From Brevundimonas sp. NIBR11 (lineage in GTDB: Bacteria; Pseudomonadota; Alphaproteobacteria; Caulobacterales; Caulobacteraceae): DNA of 64,000 bases. Under the pieces are notes generated by a model that saw nothing but the letters and a program-made list of their open reading frames with translations, did not search any database and was not told where the DNA came from. This document shows, piece by piece, positions 36,399 through 45,018 of the stretch. The stretch lies in assembly GCF_027912535.1 (NCBI RefSeq), contig NZ_CP115465.1:2770001-2834000 (forward strand). The letters run 5' to 3'. Every line of letters begins with the position of its first letter. Position 1 is the first letter of the stretch. The translations under genes and the position numbers were made by a program.

Positions 36399-37270
36399 CC
36401 CTTGCCCTGCAGCTCCAGCGCCCGGCGATAGAGAGGCTTTCTCGGCAGGTCGAAGGCCTCGGCGACTTCGGACGCCGCCTCCCCCGTGGACAGGCGGGCC
36501 AGGGCCTCGGTCAAGGCCGTGTCGATATCGGCCTCTGAGGCCACCTCGACCGCGCCGGGGCCGATGACGATCACGATTTCGCCCTTGGGCGCATCGCAGC
36601 GCGGATCGACGGCCAGTTCGGCGAGCGTCCCCCGGATGGCCTCCTCGTAGAGTTTGGTCAGCTCGCGGGTCACGGCGGCTGGACGCGGGCCCAGGACCTC
36701 GGCCATGTCTGAGAGGCTGGCGGCCAGACGCGGGCCGCTCTCGAAGAAGACAAGGGTCTGACGCGCCGCCTTGACCTCGGCCAGCATGGTCCTGCGCGCC
36801 GCCGACCTGGGCGGCAGGAAGCCGGCGAACAGAAACCGGTCGGAAGGCTGGCCGGCGATGCACAGGGCCGCCAGCAGGCTGGAGGCTCCGGGGATCGGGC
36901 GGACCGGCAGGTCGGCGGCGATGAACGCCCGCGCCACGACGAAGCCGGGGTCGGAGATCACCGGCGTCCCCGCGTCCGACACCAGCGCCACCACCTGACC
37001 CTCTCGCACCCGTTCGACGGCGATCTCGGCGGCGCGGGCGGAAGCATGATCGTCGCAACGTTCCAGCTTCGCCTTCAGCCCATAGGCGCTCAGGAGTTTG
37101 GCGGTGACCCGCGTGTCCTCGGCCAGAATCAGATCAGCGGCGGCCAGGACGTCGAGCGCCCTTAACGTCATGTCTCTCAGGTTCCCGATCGGCGTCGCCA
37201 CCAGATAGAGGCCCGGGGTCACCAGGCGCGGCGGCGGGGCGGTCGGCGGAAAGGGATTGGGCTCGGTCAT
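36395..37270 (-). CDS. rsmI: 16S rRNA (cytidine(1402)-2'-O)-methyltransferase
   Basis: A 291-residue tetrapyrrole-methylase-fold enzyme that methylates C1402 of 16S rRNA using SAM. It begins with a Pro-rich leader, then PGLYLVATPIGNLRDMTLRALDVL, and has ILAEDTRVTAKLLSAYGL and the SAM loop VALVSDAGTPVISDPGFV. The C-terminus (EAFDLPRKPLYRRALEL) is a helical extension typical of RsmI. The gene overlaps yraN by 4 nt and follows hemW after a 26-nt gap on the same strand. Identity is secure. Confidence 0.95.
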   Translation of the reverse strand: MTEPNPFPPTAPPPRLVTPGLYLVATPIGNLRDMTLRALDVLAAADLILAEDTRVTAKLLSAYGLKAKLERCDDHASARAAEIAVERVREGQVVALVSDAGTPVISDPGFVVARAFIAADLPVRPIPGASSLLAALCIAGQPSDRFLFAGFLPPRSAARRTMLAEVKAARQTLVFFESGPRLAASLSDMAEVLGPRPAAVTRELTKLYEEAIRGTLAELAVDPRCDAPKGEIVIVIGPGAVEVASEADIDTALTEALARLSTGEAASEVAEAFDLPRKPLYRRALELQGKG

Positions 37271-37296
37271 CGCCGCTTCGTGCCACAGCCGGACGC

Positions 37297-38436
37297 TCAG
37301 GTCAGCAAGGCCTTAAGCACGGCGTCCAGCACCGGCCGTCCGGCGGCGGTCGCCGCGACCCGTCCGTCGGCGACCGCCAGGAAGCCGTCCTCGACCAATC
37401 CCTCCACCCGCCCGGTCAGGTCCAGCGCCACGAGATCGGTCAGGGCGACGCCCTCTATGGTGCGTAGGCCGAGCAGCAGCCGTTCCTCGGCGGCGGCCCG
37501 GGGATCGAGCGTCTCCTGCTCCGACCACGGCGTCCCGGCGGCGACGCTCTCAACATAGTCGGCGATGCGGCGATGAGCGACGGTGGCGGTTCGGAGCCCG
37601 TCCAGCGTCAGCCGGCCGTGGGCGCCGGGGCCGACGCCGAGATAGTCCCCGCCGCGCCAGACATGAAGATTGTGGGCCGATCGCGCCCCGACGCCCCATG
37701 CGTGGTTGGACACCTCATAGGCCTCGAAGCCCGCGGCCCCCAGCAGGCTTTGCGTCGCCTCGTACAGGTCGGCGGCCGTGTCCTCGTCGGGCGGGACCAG
37801 CGCGCCCCGCTCCATCGCCCGCTCGAAGGCCGTGCCCTCGGCGATGGTCAGCTGGTAGGGGGAGATGTGCTCGAACCCCATCGCGAGCGCCTCGGTCATG
37901 GCGGCGGTCCAGCCGGCGACCGTCTGGCCCGGCAGGGCGTAGATCAGGTCGATCGACAGACGGTCGAAGACGCCTGCCGCCACCGCGATGGCGCGACGCG
38001 CCTCGTCCGCCGAATGGTTGCGGCCGAGGAACGTCAGCTGGGCGTCGTCCAGCGACTGGACCCCCAGCGACAGCCGGTTGATCCCGGCCTCCTTCAGGGC
38101 GCCGAAATGGGCGGCCTCGGCGTCGGTGGGATTGGCCTCGAGCGTGATCTCGACATCGCCCGCCGGGAACAGAGTCCGCGCGCGTTCAATGACACGGGCG
38201 ACGTCTTCGGGCCGCATCAGGGACGGGGTGCCGCCGCCGAAGAAGATCGAGGCGAGAGGGCGCGACCCCAGCAACGTCGCCTGCGCCTCAAGATCGCAAA
38301 GGATGGCTTCGACCAGCACGGCCTGCTCCTCGCGCCAGCCCCGGTCACGTACGACGTTGAAGTCGCAGTAGGGGCAGATGCGGGCGCAGTAGGGCCAGTG
38401 GACGTAGAGGCCGACCGCCTCGCCGGCGTCAGTCAA
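37297..38436 (-). CDS. hemW: Radical SAM haem chaperone HemW
   Basis: A 379-residue cytoplasmic radical-SAM protein that binds haem and may insert it into respiratory enzymes; it was formerly annotated as an anaerobic coproporphyrinogen oxidase. The [4Fe-4S] cluster motif is CARICPYC (Cx3Cx2C) at about residues 17-24. The next blocks are FFGGGTPSLMRPEDV, TLEANPTDAE and GINRLSLGVQSLDDAQLTFLGR. The C-terminal HemN_C-like winged domain begins near GVALTDL. It overlaps the upstream rdgB by 8 nt, as in many alphaproteobacteria. Confidence 0.95.
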   Translation of the reverse strand: MTDAGEAVGLYVHWPYCARICPYCDFNVVRDRGWREEQAVLVEAILCDLEAQATLLGSRPLASIFFGGGTPSLMRPEDVARVIERARTLFPAGDVEITLEANPTDAEAAHFGALKEAGINRLSLGVQSLDDAQLTFLGRNHSADEARRAIAVAAGVFDRLSIDLIYALPGQTVAGWTAAMTEALAMGFEHISPYQLTIAEGTAFERAMERGALVPPDEDTAADLYEATQSLLGAAGFEAYEVSNHAWGVGARSAHNLHVWRGGDYLGVGPGAHGRLTLDGLRTATVAHRRIADYVESVAAGTPWSEQETLDPRAAAEERLLLGLRTIEGVALTDLVALDLTGRVEGLVEDGFLAVADGRVAATAAGRPVLDAVLKALLT

Positions 38437-39031
38437 TCAGGGCCGCCTTCAGCATGGCGAAGGCTCGCGTGCGATGGCTCATGCTCTCCTTCAGCGCAGG
38501 CTCCATGTCGCCGAAGGTCTGGTCGTAGCCTTCGGGCACGAAGATAGGGTCGTAGCCGAAGCCCCTGTCGCCGCGCGGCGGGAAGGTGACGACGCCGTCG
38601 ACCCGCCCCTCGACCACCACGCACGGCCCGTCGGGCCAGGCGACGGCCAGCGCCGAAGTGAACCAGGCCGAGCGATCCGGCGAGCCCAGTTCTTCCAGCC
38701 GGGTCTCGATCTTCTGCATCGCCGAACCGAAATCCTTCTGTGGTCCGCCCCAGCGCGCGGAAAAGATGCCGGGCGCTCCATCCAGCGCTGCAACCGACAG
38801 ACCAGAGTCATCGGCGAGACTGACCTCGCCGGAGAACTGGGCCGCGTGGCGCGCCTTCAGCATGGCGTTCCCGACGAAAGTCGTCTCGGTTTCGGCCGGT
38901 TCGGGCAAATTCAGGTCGGCGGCGGTGACCACGCTGTAATGTCCGTCCAGAAGCGCATGGATTTCACGCGCCTTGCCGGCGTTGTGTGTCGCGGCGACGA
39001 TCCGCATCCCCTTGATAAGCTTCAACTTCAT
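38429..39031 (-). CDS. rdgB: dITP/XTP pyrophosphatase (RdgB/HAM1 family)
   Basis: A 200-residue house-cleaning NTPase that removes dITP, ITP and XTP. Motifs are IVAATHNAGKAREIHALLDG near the N-terminus, SLADDSGLSVAALDGAPGIFSARWGG in the centre, and GYDPIFVPEGYDQTFGDM with SHRTRAFAML at the end. The ATG at 39031 starts MKLKLIKGMRIV; the second ATG (39007) begins directly at the conserved strand and may be the true start. It overlaps hemW by 8 nt. Confidence 0.94.
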   Translation of the reverse strand: MKLKLIKGMRIVAATHNAGKAREIHALLDGHYSVVTAADLNLPEPAETETTFVGNAMLKARHAAQFSGEVSLADDSGLSVAALDGAPGIFSARWGGPQKDFGSAMQKIETRLEELGSPDRSAWFTSALAVAWPDGPCVVVEGRVDGVVTFPPRGDRGFGYDPIFVPEGYDQTFGDMEPALKESMSHRTRAFAMLKAALID

Positions 39032-39240
39032 GCCCGATCACGCCCGTGAAACATTTCATTGCTCAATTTTAATATCGTTAAACGATATGTAACATGACTT
39101 CCCACCCCGCACGTCCTATCTATGATCTCAAGAACGGCGGCCACAACGTTCCCCGGAAGGGCCAAGATCGGCAAATCCGAACCTCGTGGTGAAAAGAAGC
39201 GGGCATGAATGACCCGCCTCAGGATCGAAGGAATAGAACG

Positions 39241-39357
39241 ATGAACACGATGAACGCCTCGCTGATGATGGACAAGGTCGGCGCTGTGCTGATCAACGCC
39301 GCCCTGCTCGCCGCCCTGCCGACCGCCCTGGTCGCCATTCTGGTGCAGGCTTTCTGA
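39241..39357 (+). CDS. Small putative membrane peptide (38 residues)
   Basis: A short frame that encodes a 38-residue peptide with one hydrophobic helix (about residues 13-35: GAVLINAALLAALPTALVAILVQ). GAAGG lies 9 nt before the ATG. An in-frame ATG at 39205 would extend it by 12 residues. Intergenic lengths of 209 and 234 nt surround it. Codon use is GC-biased as in real genes here. It is too short to be sure; alternative explanation is chance. Confidence 0.45.
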   Translation: MNTMNASLMMDKVGAVLINAALLAALPTALVAILVQAF

Positions 39358-39458
39358 TACAGGGGTCTCTAACGTTCGCAACGCGGTTGCCCACAGCTTG
39401 AGCGACCGCTGAGATGAACGGCTTCAAACCTTCGTTGCTCAACGAGCGAGGCCCCGCG

Positions 39459-39490
39459 GGCCGAGCGATAGCAACCCAAGAGAGAGAGCC
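39459..39490. repeat. Dispersed intergenic motif, copy 3
   Basis: GGCCGAGCGATAGC followed by AACCCAAGAGAGAGAGCC lies in the gap between the small membrane peptide and the DUF2975 gene. It has the same core and tail as copies at 5123, 15800 and 49889. Confidence 0.5.
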
Positions 39491-39591
39491 TTCCCCTTTG
39501 TCGAAAATCGCGATGTATAGAGCCGTGTCAGGGTTTACCGGACCCTGCGCGGCCATCGCGGCCTGACTTTCTCCGGTTCCTGAGCCCGACG

Positions 39592-40185
39592 ATGTCCCTC
39601 ACCCGGCCCGAGCTGCGCCTGCCGAAGATGCCCAAGGGCTTTCGCGCGCCGTTCCGCACCATGGGACCCGGCTCCGTATCCAGCCTGCTGAAGATCGCGC
39701 TGGATGTCGCCTATTTGCTTCTGATGATCATCACCGCCGTTCTGCTGCTGGCGTTCCTGGCGTCGATCTTCATCCCCCTGTCCAACATGAATGTGACCGT
39801 CGCCAACGATTCCGGCGGACGGCAACAGGCCCTCACCCGACCCCTCCTGCTGTTCGGCGTCGGCGCCCTGACCGCCTATTTCGGCGGCTTTCTCCTGATC
39901 CTGCGAAACCTGCGGATGATCTTCCGCACCCTGACCGTGGGCGACCCCTTCCGGCCCGAGAACGTGCGCCGGCTGCGGCAGATCGGCCTGATCCTGGCGG
40001 TCGTCACCGGTGGGGTCTGGCTGGTCCAGGGGCTGGTCGCCGCCCGCCTCGCCCCCGGCATCCTGGATTCGCAGGGCGCCGGAGAGCTCCTGACCCCCGT
40101 CTTCTCCGTCCTGGTCGTGTTCGTCCTGGCCGAGGTGTTTAAAGAGGGCGCGCGTCTGCGCCGCGAGTCAGAGCTCACTATATGA
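39592..40185 (+). CDS. DUF2975 membrane protein
   Basis: A 197-residue inner-membrane protein with four hydrophobic segments (ALDVAYLLLMIITAVLLLAFLASIFI; PLLLFGVGALTAYFGGFLLIL; IGLILAVVTGGVWLVQGLVA; LLTPVFSVLVVFVLAEVF). The loop RNLRMIFRTLTVGDPFRPENVRRLRQIG is the conserved DUF2975 feature (GxPFxxxNxxRLRxxG). The C-terminus ends EVFKEGARLRRE, also typical. Members are almost always paired with a small YozG-type Xre regulator, and here that partner begins 75 nt downstream. Confidence 0.9.
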   Translation: MSLTRPELRLPKMPKGFRAPFRTMGPGSVSSLLKIALDVAYLLLMIITAVLLLAFLASIFIPLSNMNVTVANDSGGRQQALTRPLLLFGVGALTAYFGGFLLILRNLRMIFRTLTVGDPFRPENVRRLRQIGLILAVVTGGVWLVQGLVAARLAPGILDSQGAGELLTPVFSVLVVFVLAEVFKEGARLRRESELTI

Positions 40186-40260
40186 CCGGCGAGGCACGCG
40201 AACGCGCTCAAGCAGCGAGCGACCGCGTCGTGGGCGGTAGCGCCCCGAAGGGCGCCTGAA

Positions 40261-40497
40261 ATGGCCATCCGCGTCCAGCTCGACAAAATCCTGGTGGAGC
40301 GACGGATGTCGCTGACCGAGCTCGCCGACCGTGTCGGCGTGACCTTGGCCAATCTGTCGATCTTGAAGACCGGCAAGGCGCGGGCCGTGCGTTTTTCGAC
40401 CCTTTACGCCCTGTGCCGCGAACTGGACTGCCAGCCGGGCGATCTTCTGGTCTACGAGCCCGGCCCGCCCGAGCCGGACGCCGAGGGCGAAGACTGA
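40261..40497 (+). CDS. Small Cro/C1-type (YozG-like) transcriptional regulator
   Basis: A 78-residue DNA-binding protein consisting of one helix-turn-helix: IRVQLDKILVERRMSLTELADRVGVTLANLSILKTGKARAVRFSTLYALCRELDCQPGDLLVYE. It matches the HTH_26/YozG group, which typically accompanies DUF2975 membrane proteins and may act as regulator with a membrane partner. The Smr-domain gene starts 4 nt after its stop, so all three may be one transcript. Confidence 0.92.
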   Translation: MAIRVQLDKILVERRMSLTELADRVGVTLANLSILKTGKARAVRFSTLYALCRELDCQPGDLLVYEPGPPEPDAEGED

Positions 40498-40501
40498 CCC
40501 C

Positions 40502-41080
40502 GTGGCGCGGCGACCGCCTCCCGATCTGACGGCCGAGGACCGCCGCATCTGGGCCAGGGTGTCCGGCAGCGTCACCCCGCCCAAGACGCGCAAGGCCGCG
40601 CGCATCATCCCCGGCGCGATCCTGCCCGACGAGCCCCTGAAGCCCGAGACGATCAAGGCGCCGCGCCCGCCGGTTCTCGGAAAGCCCAAACCCTCGACCA
40701 AGATCCGCAACGCCGCGCTTGCCGCTCCGGCAAAGCCCACGCCAGTCGCGCCCCGGTCGGCGCCCGAAGAGCTGGAGCCGCGCCGCCAGCGCCGCCTGTC
40801 GCGCGAACGCGACCCGATCGAGGCCTCCATCGACCTGCACGGCTTCGGCCGGTTCGAGGCCGAGGACCAGCTGCGCGCCTTCCTGATGCAATCCCATGCC
40901 CGCGGCCTGCGCGCGGTTCTGGTCGTGACCGGTCAGGGGCGCAGAGGCGGCGGGATCATCCGCGCCTCCATCCACGAATGGCTGCAGGGGCACGCCCTGC
41001 GCGGCGTGGTCTCCGGCTTCGCCATGGCCCACCGGCGCCACGGCGGCGACGGCGCAATTTACGTCACATTGAAACGCTAG
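40502..41080 (+). CDS. Smr-domain protein
   Basis: A 192-residue protein with a disordered, Pro/Arg-rich N-terminal ~95 residues followed by a Smr domain: IEASIDLHGFGRFEAEDQLRAFLMQSHARGLRAVLVVTGQGRRGGGIIRASIHEWLQ and VVSGFAMAHRRHGGDGAIYVTLKR. LDLHG and TGxG are the domain hallmarks. Smr domains nick DNA or cleave RNA in MutS2 and in ribosome-rescue factors such as SmrB. The start is GTG at 40502, 4 nt after the Xre gene stop. Substrate unknown. Confidence 0.9.
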   Translation: MARRPPPDLTAEDRRIWARVSGSVTPPKTRKAARIIPGAILPDEPLKPETIKAPRPPVLGKPKPSTKIRNAALAAPAKPTPVAPRSAPEELEPRRQRRLSRERDPIEASIDLHGFGRFEAEDQLRAFLMQSHARGLRAVLVVTGQGRRGGGIIRASIHEWLQGHALRGVVSGFAMAHRRHGGDGAIYVTLKR

Positions 41081-41100
41081 GTCCGGGCAGGAGGACCAAC

Positions 41101-41592
41101 ATGCCCGCAAAGTCCCGCCTCGCTTGGGTTCTGGCCGCGGTCCTGGCGTCCGTTTCGACCCCGACCCTGGCCTGCGTGATCGCTCCGCCGACCCCGGACG
41201 AGGCCATGGCGGAACGCGTCAGGAATCATCAGGCCACGCTGTGGGCCCGCTCGGACGTCGTGTTTCTGTCCCAGACCTCCGGCTTCGATCGCGTGTCCCT
41301 GACCAACTCGACCGCTCAGGGAAACAGCACGACCCTGGTCCCGTCGCTGGCGCTCAAGGGCGACCTGCCGACCGAGCCGATCGGCATCCGCCACACGACC
41401 TTCACCAGCTGCGGACCGATCCCTTTCCTCGACGCCCTGTCGGCGCGCGAGGGCGACTGGTTCGTGATCTTCGCCCGTGAGCTGCCGTCGGGCCTGTCGG
41501 TCGACGCCACCGTGCCGATCGACGAACTGGTCGATCCGCAGGCCCTGCGCGCTTGGGCCAAGGGCTCGGCGCCGCCGGCGCCCGCAACCTAG
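41101..41592 (+). CDS. Exported hypothetical protein
   Basis: A 163-residue protein with a signal peptide (KSRLAWVLAAVLASVSTPTLA, then CVIAPPTPDEA). The first Cys is next to the cleavage site, so a lipoprotein is also possible, although TLAC is a plausible lipobox (L-A-C). A second Cys (FTSCGPIPFLDALS) follows further on. The mature domain VFLSQTSGFDRVS...VPSLALKGDLPT looks like a beta-rich fold. The ATG at 41101 with GGAGGA in front is a strong start. It lies 20 nt after the Smr gene and overlaps the convergent kinase gene by 4 nt. Family not recognised. Confidence 0.75.
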   Translation: MPAKSRLAWVLAAVLASVSTPTLACVIAPPTPDEAMAERVRNHQATLWARSDVVFLSQTSGFDRVSLTNSTAQGNSTTLVPSLALKGDLPTEPIGIRHTTFTSCGPIPFLDALSAREGDWFVIFARELPSGLSVDATVPIDELVDPQALRAWAKGSAPPAPAT

Positions 41593-42599
41593 GCCTTCAG
41601 CGTCAGGCCGTTCTCGGCAGCCAGGTCCGCCAGCTTGACCATCGGGCGCGGACCCCAGTGGGCGATGACTTCCGAGGCCGCCAGCGAGCCCAGCTTGCCC
41701 GACTGTTCCAGCGTCAGGCCGCGTGCGACGCCCAGGAGGAAGCCGGCGGCGTACTGATCGCCCGCGCCTGTGGTGTCCTGCACCTTGGCGACCGGATAGG
41801 CGGCGACCGCCACGCGCTGGTCGCCGGAGATGATGACCGAACCCTCGGCCCCGCGCGTGACGGCGGCGATCTTGACCATGGCGGCCAGTTTCGTGGCGGC
41901 GGCGTCGAAGTCTTCGGTCTCGAACAGGGCGGCCAGTTCGCCTTCGTTGGCCAGGACGATGTCAGCCGACTGTGCGATGAACTCCAGCAGTTCGGCGCGC
42001 CAGCGGGCGACGACGAAGGTGTCCGACAGGGTGATGGCGACCTTGCGGCCCGCCTTGTGCGCGGCGGCGGCGGCGGCCTCGAAGGCGGCGCGGGCCGGGG
42101 CCGGATCGAACAGATAGCCTTCCAGATAGACGATGGCGCTGGACCCGATCAGGTCGGCGTCGATGTCTTCCACGCCCAGCTGGTTCGCCGCGCCCAGGAA
42201 GGTGCACATGGTGCGCTGACCGTCCGGCGTGACGTTGATCAGGCAGCGACCAGTTCCGGCGCCGTCCTTCAGGACCGGGGTGTCGAAATGCACGCCCGAG
42301 GCGCGGATGTCGTGGGTGAAGACCCCGCCCAGGGTGTCCGGAGCCACCTTGCCGACGTAGGCCGCGCGACCGCCGAACGAGCCCACGCCCGCGACCGTAT
42401 TGCCGGCCGAGCCGCCCGAGGCCTCCACCCCCGCCGCCATGGCGTCGTAGAGGGCCGCGCTCTGGGTCTCGTCGACCAACTGCATCGAGCCGGGCGTCAG
42501 GGACTGGGCGATCAGGAAGGCGTCGTCGCAGGGCGACAGGACATCGACGATGGCGTTGCCGACGGCGCAGACGTCATAGGTGGCGGTGGTCTGGGTCAT
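41589..42599 (-). CDS. PfkB-family sugar kinase, probable adenosine kinase
   Basis: A 336-residue ribokinase-like kinase that phosphorylates a nucleoside or sugar. YDVCAVGNAIVDVLS begins the fold. GSMQLVDETQSAALYDAM and ASGGSAGNTVAGVGSFGGRAAYVGKV are adenosine-kinase-like. DTTGAGDQYAAGFLLGVARG contains the catalytic Asp and anion hole. The SGGSAGNT motif and length agree with bacterial adenosine kinase. Substrate is inferred. It stands between convergent and divergent plus-strand genes. Confidence 0.87.
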   Translation of the reverse strand: MTQTTATYDVCAVGNAIVDVLSPCDDAFLIAQSLTPGSMQLVDETQSAALYDAMAAGVEASGGSAGNTVAGVGSFGGRAAYVGKVAPDTLGGVFTHDIRASGVHFDTPVLKDGAGTGRCLINVTPDGQRTMCTFLGAANQLGVEDIDADLIGSSAIVYLEGYLFDPAPARAAFEAAAAAAHKAGRKVAITLSDTFVVARWRAELLEFIAQSADIVLANEGELAALFETEDFDAAATKLAAMVKIAAVTRGAEGSVIISGDQRVAVAAYPVAKVQDTTGAGDQYAAGFLLGVARGLTLEQSGKLGSLAASEVIAHWGPRPMVKLADLAAENGLTLKA

Positions 42600-42711
42600 G
42601 GCCGCCCCATAGCGGGCGGGACGCCGGCGCGCCAGTGGCGGATTGCCGAAGCTTCACTTGCCGCGCGGCCGCCGGTCGGCATGATCACCACCATGACCTC
42701 GGGAGTTCGCC

Positions 42712-43416
42712 ATGCTGAGCCTGATCGCCGCCCTCGCCCTCCAGACTTCCGCGCCCACCGTGGTCCCCGACGGCGGCCGGATCAGCGAAGAGCGGAAATG
42801 CTTCACCCTCAGTATGACGCGCGGCGACCAGACCCGCCCCCTCGGCCTGACCTGGCAGACGATCGAGCGAGACACGGTCGACGGCCAGCCAGTCCTTCGC
42901 GTGGTCGTGCATCAGTCGGTCAACAGCGGCGCCTTCGACATGCGTGACGAATTCTTGCTGGAGGCGGCGACCCTGCGGCCGATCTCCCTCATCAACATGC
43001 GACAGGGACAGGTCCACGTCCGCGCGACCTATGGCTCCGACCGCATCACGGGCGAGACGATCACGGACGGCGTCGCCACCCCCATCGACATCCCCCTGAC
43101 CGGGCCGGTCTGGGAGGGCAATCTGTTCGGCCAGACCTTCGCCGCCCTGCCTCTGGCGGAGGGGGCGGAGTTCAGCCTGCCCTACTGGCAGTACGACAAG
43201 GGCTTCGGATCGTTTTCGGTCAAGGTCGTCGGCAAGGAGACGGTGCGCACGCCCGACGGCCCCGTCGAGGCCTGGGTCGTCGAGGCCGGCGCCGATGCCG
43301 ATCGCGACCTGACCTATCTGATTTCCACTTCGGGGAACCGCGAACTGGGGTATCGGGCGGCGCAAGGATCGCAGGCCCTGGGCGGCGATTGTTCATCGCT
43401 GGAGAGCCTGCCCTGA
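42712..43416 (+). CDS. Exported hypothetical protein, all-beta
   Basis: A 234-residue protein with a short hydrophobic N-terminus (LSLIAALALQTSA) consistent with a signal peptide. The remainder alternates strands without clear motifs: RGDQTRPLGLTWQTIERDTVDGQPVLRVVVHQSV, and later VRTPDGPVEAWVVEAGADADRDLTYLIST. The pattern resembles DUF3108-type lipid-binding-like beta barrels that end in a ‘yxisk-‐‑xxrvl' style strand; this is tentative. It has two Cys. The downstream ATP-grasp gene overlaps its 3' end, so they are co-transcribed. Confidence 0.7.
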   Translation: MLSLIAALALQTSAPTVVPDGGRISEERKCFTLSMTRGDQTRPLGLTWQTIERDTVDGQPVLRVVVHQSVNSGAFDMRDEFLLEAATLRPISLINMRQGQVHVRATYGSDRITGETITDGVATPIDIPLTGPVWEGNLFGQTFAALPLAEGAEFSLPYWQYDKGFGSFSVKVVGKETVRTPDGPVEAWVVEAGADADRDLTYLISTSGNRELGYRAAQGSQALGGDCSSLESLP

Positions 43417-44285
43417 CCCAGATCGCCATCCTCACGCCCGCCGCCGACGACCCGGCCTACAAGAGCCACTGGCCCGTCGTGCTGGAGCGGTTGTCGACGG
43501 CCCTCGCCATGGCCGAGGTCACCGCCGTCCCGACCGCCTGGACCGACCATGTCACCCACGCCTCGGGCCTGACGGGCTATCCGTTGGTGCTGGGCGTCCT
43601 GACCTGGGGCTACTACGAGCGCCACGGCGACTGGCTGGCGGCGACGAAACTCTGGGGCGAGGCGGGCGTGCGGATCGCCAATCCGGCCACGGTACTGGGC
43701 TGGAATTCGGACAAATCCTACCTGCGGCGACTGGAAGCGGCGGGCATCGCCATCCCTCCGACGGCGTGGAGCGACGGCGTCACGCAAGATCAGGTCGATG
43801 CCGCCTTCGACCGGTTCGGGACGGACACCCTGGTCGTCAAGCCGACCGTCTCCGGCGGGGCCTGGAAGACGGTGAAACTCTCGCGCGGCGAGATCCTGAC
43901 CGACGCCCCCGACGGTCCGGCCATAATCCAACCCTTCCTGCCCGAGCTCGTGGCGAACGGCGAACTGTCCCTGCTCTTCTTCGGCGGCCGATTCAGCCAC
44001 GCGGTGGTGAAGCGCGCCAAGGCAGGCGACTTTCGCGTCCAGGTCCAGTACGGCGGCGACTATGCCCACGTCGCGGAACCGCCCGCAGACGCCGTCGAAC
44101 TGGCCGAGCGGGTGCTGGCGGCGATCGAGGAGCCCCTGCTGTACGCCCGCATCGACATGGTTCAGTCCGCCGACGGATGGCTATTGATGGAGGCCGAGCT
44201 GGTCGAGCCGGACTTCTACCTGGCCCAAGCCCCGGATGGCGGGCGCCTGTTCGCCGAAGCGGTCAAGGCGCGGCTGGACATTTAG
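43389..44285 (+). CDS. ATP-grasp domain protein, RimK/GshB-like
   Basis: A ~298-residue ATP-grasp ligase of unknown substrate. It has IANPATVLGWNSDKSYLRRLEAAGIAIPPT, a lid-adjacent VVKPTVSGGAWKTVKLSR (phosphate-binding Lys/Gly loop), then PFLPELVANGELSLLFFGGRFSHAVVKRAKAGDFRVQ, and the Mg ligands in LLYARIDMVQSADGWLLMEAELVEPDFYL. The start is unclear: TTG at 43389 overlaps the upstream gene by 28 nt, while CTG at 43413 has GGAG 8 nt in front and would begin just before QIAILTPAADD. Either gives a complete fold. Confidence 0.85.
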   Translation: MFIAGEPALTQIAILTPAADDPAYKSHWPVVLERLSTALAMAEVTAVPTAWTDHVTHASGLTGYPLVLGVLTWGYYERHGDWLAATKLWGEAGVRIANPATVLGWNSDKSYLRRLEAAGIAIPPTAWSDGVTQDQVDAAFDRFGTDTLVVKPTVSGGAWKTVKLSRGEILTDAPDGPAIIQPFLPELVANGELSLLFFGGRFSHAVVKRAKAGDFRVQVQYGGDYAHVAEPPADAVELAERVLAAIEEPLLYARIDMVQSADGWLLMEAELVEPDFYLAQAPDGGRLFAEAVKARLDI

Positions 44286-45016
44286 GCCGCCATCAGTCCC
44301 CGCGCCGGGCACAGGTCGTTGATCATGCAGCCGGCGCAGTTCGGCTTGCGGGCCGTGCAGGTGTAGCGGCCGTGCAGGATCAGCCAGTGGTGGGCCTTGG
44401 GCAAATAGGCCTCGGGCACGATCCGGTGCAGCTGGTCCTCGACCTTGTCGGTCGTCGCGGCGTTGGCCAGACCCAGCCGGTGCGAAACGCGGAAGACATG
44501 GGTGTCCACCGCGATGGCCGGCTCGATGCCGAGTTCGTTCAGGACGACGCTGGCCGTTTTTCGGCCCACGCCGGGCAGGGCCTGCAGGTCCGTGCGGTTC
44601 AGGGGCACGACGCCGCCGTGCTGCTCCAGCACGATGCGGCTGAGCGCGATGACGTTCTTCGCCTTGTTCCGATAGAGACCGATGGAGGCGATGTAGGGGA
44701 CCAGCCCCGCCTCCCCCAGGGCCAGCATCTTCGCCGGCGTGTCGGCGACGGCGAACAGCCGGTCGGTCGCCTTGTTGACCGAGACGTCGGTCGCCTGGGC
44801 GGACAGGGCGACGGCGACGACAAGTGTGAAAGGGTCAGTGAAGCTGAGCTCGGTCTTGGGCTTCGGCATGACGCGGGCCAGGCGGACGAAGATTTCCTCG
44901 ACGCGATCCTCATCGGGCGGAAAGGCGAAGATCGGGATCGGCGCGCCAGTCATGACGCTGCCGGCCTTGCGGGCCGGCGGCTTCACGGCGGCCTTCGGCT
45001 TGGCGGGTCTGGCCAC
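44282..45016 (-). CDS. nth: Endonuclease III (DNA glycosylase/AP lyase)
   Basis: A 244-residue base-excision repair enzyme that removes oxidised pyrimidines. The helix-hairpin-helix LPGVGRKTASVVLNELG contains the catalytic Lys. AVDTHVFRVSHRLGL holds the catalytic Asp. The C-terminal [4Fe-4S] cluster ligands are in CTARKPNCAGCMINDLC (Cx6Cx2Cx5C). The N-terminal ~25 residues are basic and Pro/Ala-rich. I choose GTG at 45016: it is 2 nt from the amine-oxidase stop and has GGAG before it. ATG 44953 is the alternative. It overlaps the ATP-grasp gene by 4 nt. Confidence 0.95.
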   Translation of the reverse strand: MARPAKPKAAVKPPARKAGSVMTGAPIPIFAFPPDEDRVEEIFVRLARVMPKPKTELSFTDPFTLVVAVALSAQATDVSVNKATDRLFAVADTPAKMLALGEAGLVPYIASIGLYRNKAKNVIALSRIVLEQHGGVVPLNRTDLQALPGVGRKTASVVLNELGIEPAIAVDTHVFRVSHRLGLANAATTDKVEDQLHRIVPEAYLPKAHHWLILHGRYTCTARKPNCAGCMINDLCPARGLMAA

Positions 45017-45018
45017 GC

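Noticed and set aside
40205..40260. Fifth copy of the dispersed motif
   Set aside because: Only the GCGAGCGAC and GGTAGCG parts resemble the motif, and the tail is missing; too weak to count.
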